DNA of 64,000 nt from Hydrotalea sp. (GTDB taxonomy: Bacteria > Bacteroidota > Bacteroidia > Chitinophagales > Chitinophagaceae), in NCBI GenBank assembly GCA_027364735.1, contig DAHXOT010000045.1, positions 62,001 through 126,000 of the forward strand. Direction: 5' to 3'. Of the stretch, positions 63,778-64,000 are shown in pieces. Numbering within the stretch: position 1 is the first letter of the stretch; every line of letters starts with the position of its first letter. The position numbers and the translations under genes were made by a program. Below the pieces are notes generated by a model. It made no database searches and was not told where the DNA came from. It saw nothing but the letters and a program-made list of their open reading frames with translations.

Positions 63778-64000
63778 ATGAAACTTCTTGAAGGAAAAGT
63801 ATCTATTATAACCGGAGCCGCACGTGGTATTGGTGCTGCAATTGCCATAAAGTTAGCAGAACACGGATCGAATATTGCGTTTACCTACATAAGCGATAGC
63901 AGTGCAGAAAAGGCGGCTGCTTTAGAAACTCAATTACAATCTCTTGGAGTAAAAGCAAAAGCATTTAAAAGCAATGCGGCAGATTTTACCCAATGCGAAT
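63778..64000 (+). CDS. FabG-like short-chain dehydrogenase/reductase (cut by window edge)
   Basis: The first 74 residues of an NAD(P)-dependent Rossmann enzyme: LLEGKVSIITGAARGIGAAI carries the TGxxxGIG cofactor motif, followed by the second strand NIAFTYISDSS with residues favouring NADPH. This is the usual beginning of 3-oxoacyl-ACP reductase FabG, the ketoreductase of fatty-acid synthesis. The catalytic Ser-Tyr-Lys triad lies beyond the window, so the specific reaction remains provisional. Confidence 0.85.
   Translation, partial: MKLLEGKVSIITGAARGIGAAIAIKLAEHGSNIAFTYISDSSAEKAAALETQLQSLGVKAKAFKSNAADFTQCE

Overview
The window is a stretch of an AT-rich Bacteroidota chromosome, most likely from the Chitinophagia/Sphingobacteriia side of the phylum. 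The evidence is the gene set: a DUF2480 protein, a DUF3089 lipoprotein, a type IX secretion (T9SS) sorting-domain-like protein, a DUF4369/TlpA thioredoxin, and an lptB-GH3-fabG-like block. Several start sites also carry the TAnnTTTG -7 element typical of this phylum, in some cases so close to the start codon that the transcript is probably leaderless. No rRNA, tRNA, CRISPR array or insertion sequence was recognised. Many convergent gene pairs are separated by only a few bases.

Layout. 1-10.1 kb holds housekeeping genes: the end of an amidohydrolase, polA, DUF2480, a PpiD-like periplasmic isomerase, nadA, a chromate-type transporter, a DUF3089 lipoprotein and a small orphan T9SS-tail-like protein. 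10.2-20.6 kb is a complete uptake [NiFe]-hydrogenase locus in two divergent operons. The leftward operon encodes a small HupE-like membrane protein and hypA-B-F-C-D-E. The rightward operon encodes the small subunit, large subunit, cytochrome b and maturation protease. The small subunit has the six-cysteine proximal-cluster signature of oxygen-tolerant enzymes. Between the operons lies a 36-bp palindrome made of two Fnr/Crp-type boxes. 20.7-27.3 kb carries recQ, kdsD, a mannose-1-phosphate guanylyltransferase gene, and a pseudouridine catabolic pair (psuK, psuG).

27.2-31.4 kb is the least conventional part. Three tightly coupled genes encode a stand-alone SET methyltransferase, a D-Ala-D-Ala-ligase-like ATP-grasp enzyme, and a second ATP-grasp enzyme fused to another SET domain. 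They are followed by a six-helix ABC-transporter-type membrane protein with no ATPase domain. 31.5-34.2 kb is a FIST sensor and hybrid histidine kinase pair.

34.2-43.7 kb has an OprB-like porin, the P-type Mg2+ ATPase gene mgtA, a divergent OmpR-type two-component system, an OmpA lipoprotein, a UspA protein and a TPR protein. mgtA has a predicted leader of about 380 nt. This contains a 50-codon ORF whose in-frame Pro-Pro codons (CCTCCT) are the exact complement of the mgtA Shine-Dalgarno sequence (AGGAGG), which suggests a leader-peptide attenuator.

43.7-49.4 kb is an RND efflux operon (TolC, membrane fusion protein, pump). 49.6-58.7 kb has a YeiH-type transporter with its LysR regulator, cysS, two tandem endonuclease/exonuclease/phosphatase-fold proteins, two tandem rhomboids (one lacking the catalytic serine) and an RlmD-like rRNA methyltransferase. 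58.8-64 kb has a TlpA-like thioredoxin, metF, lptB, a GH3-family protein and the start of a FabG-like reductase.
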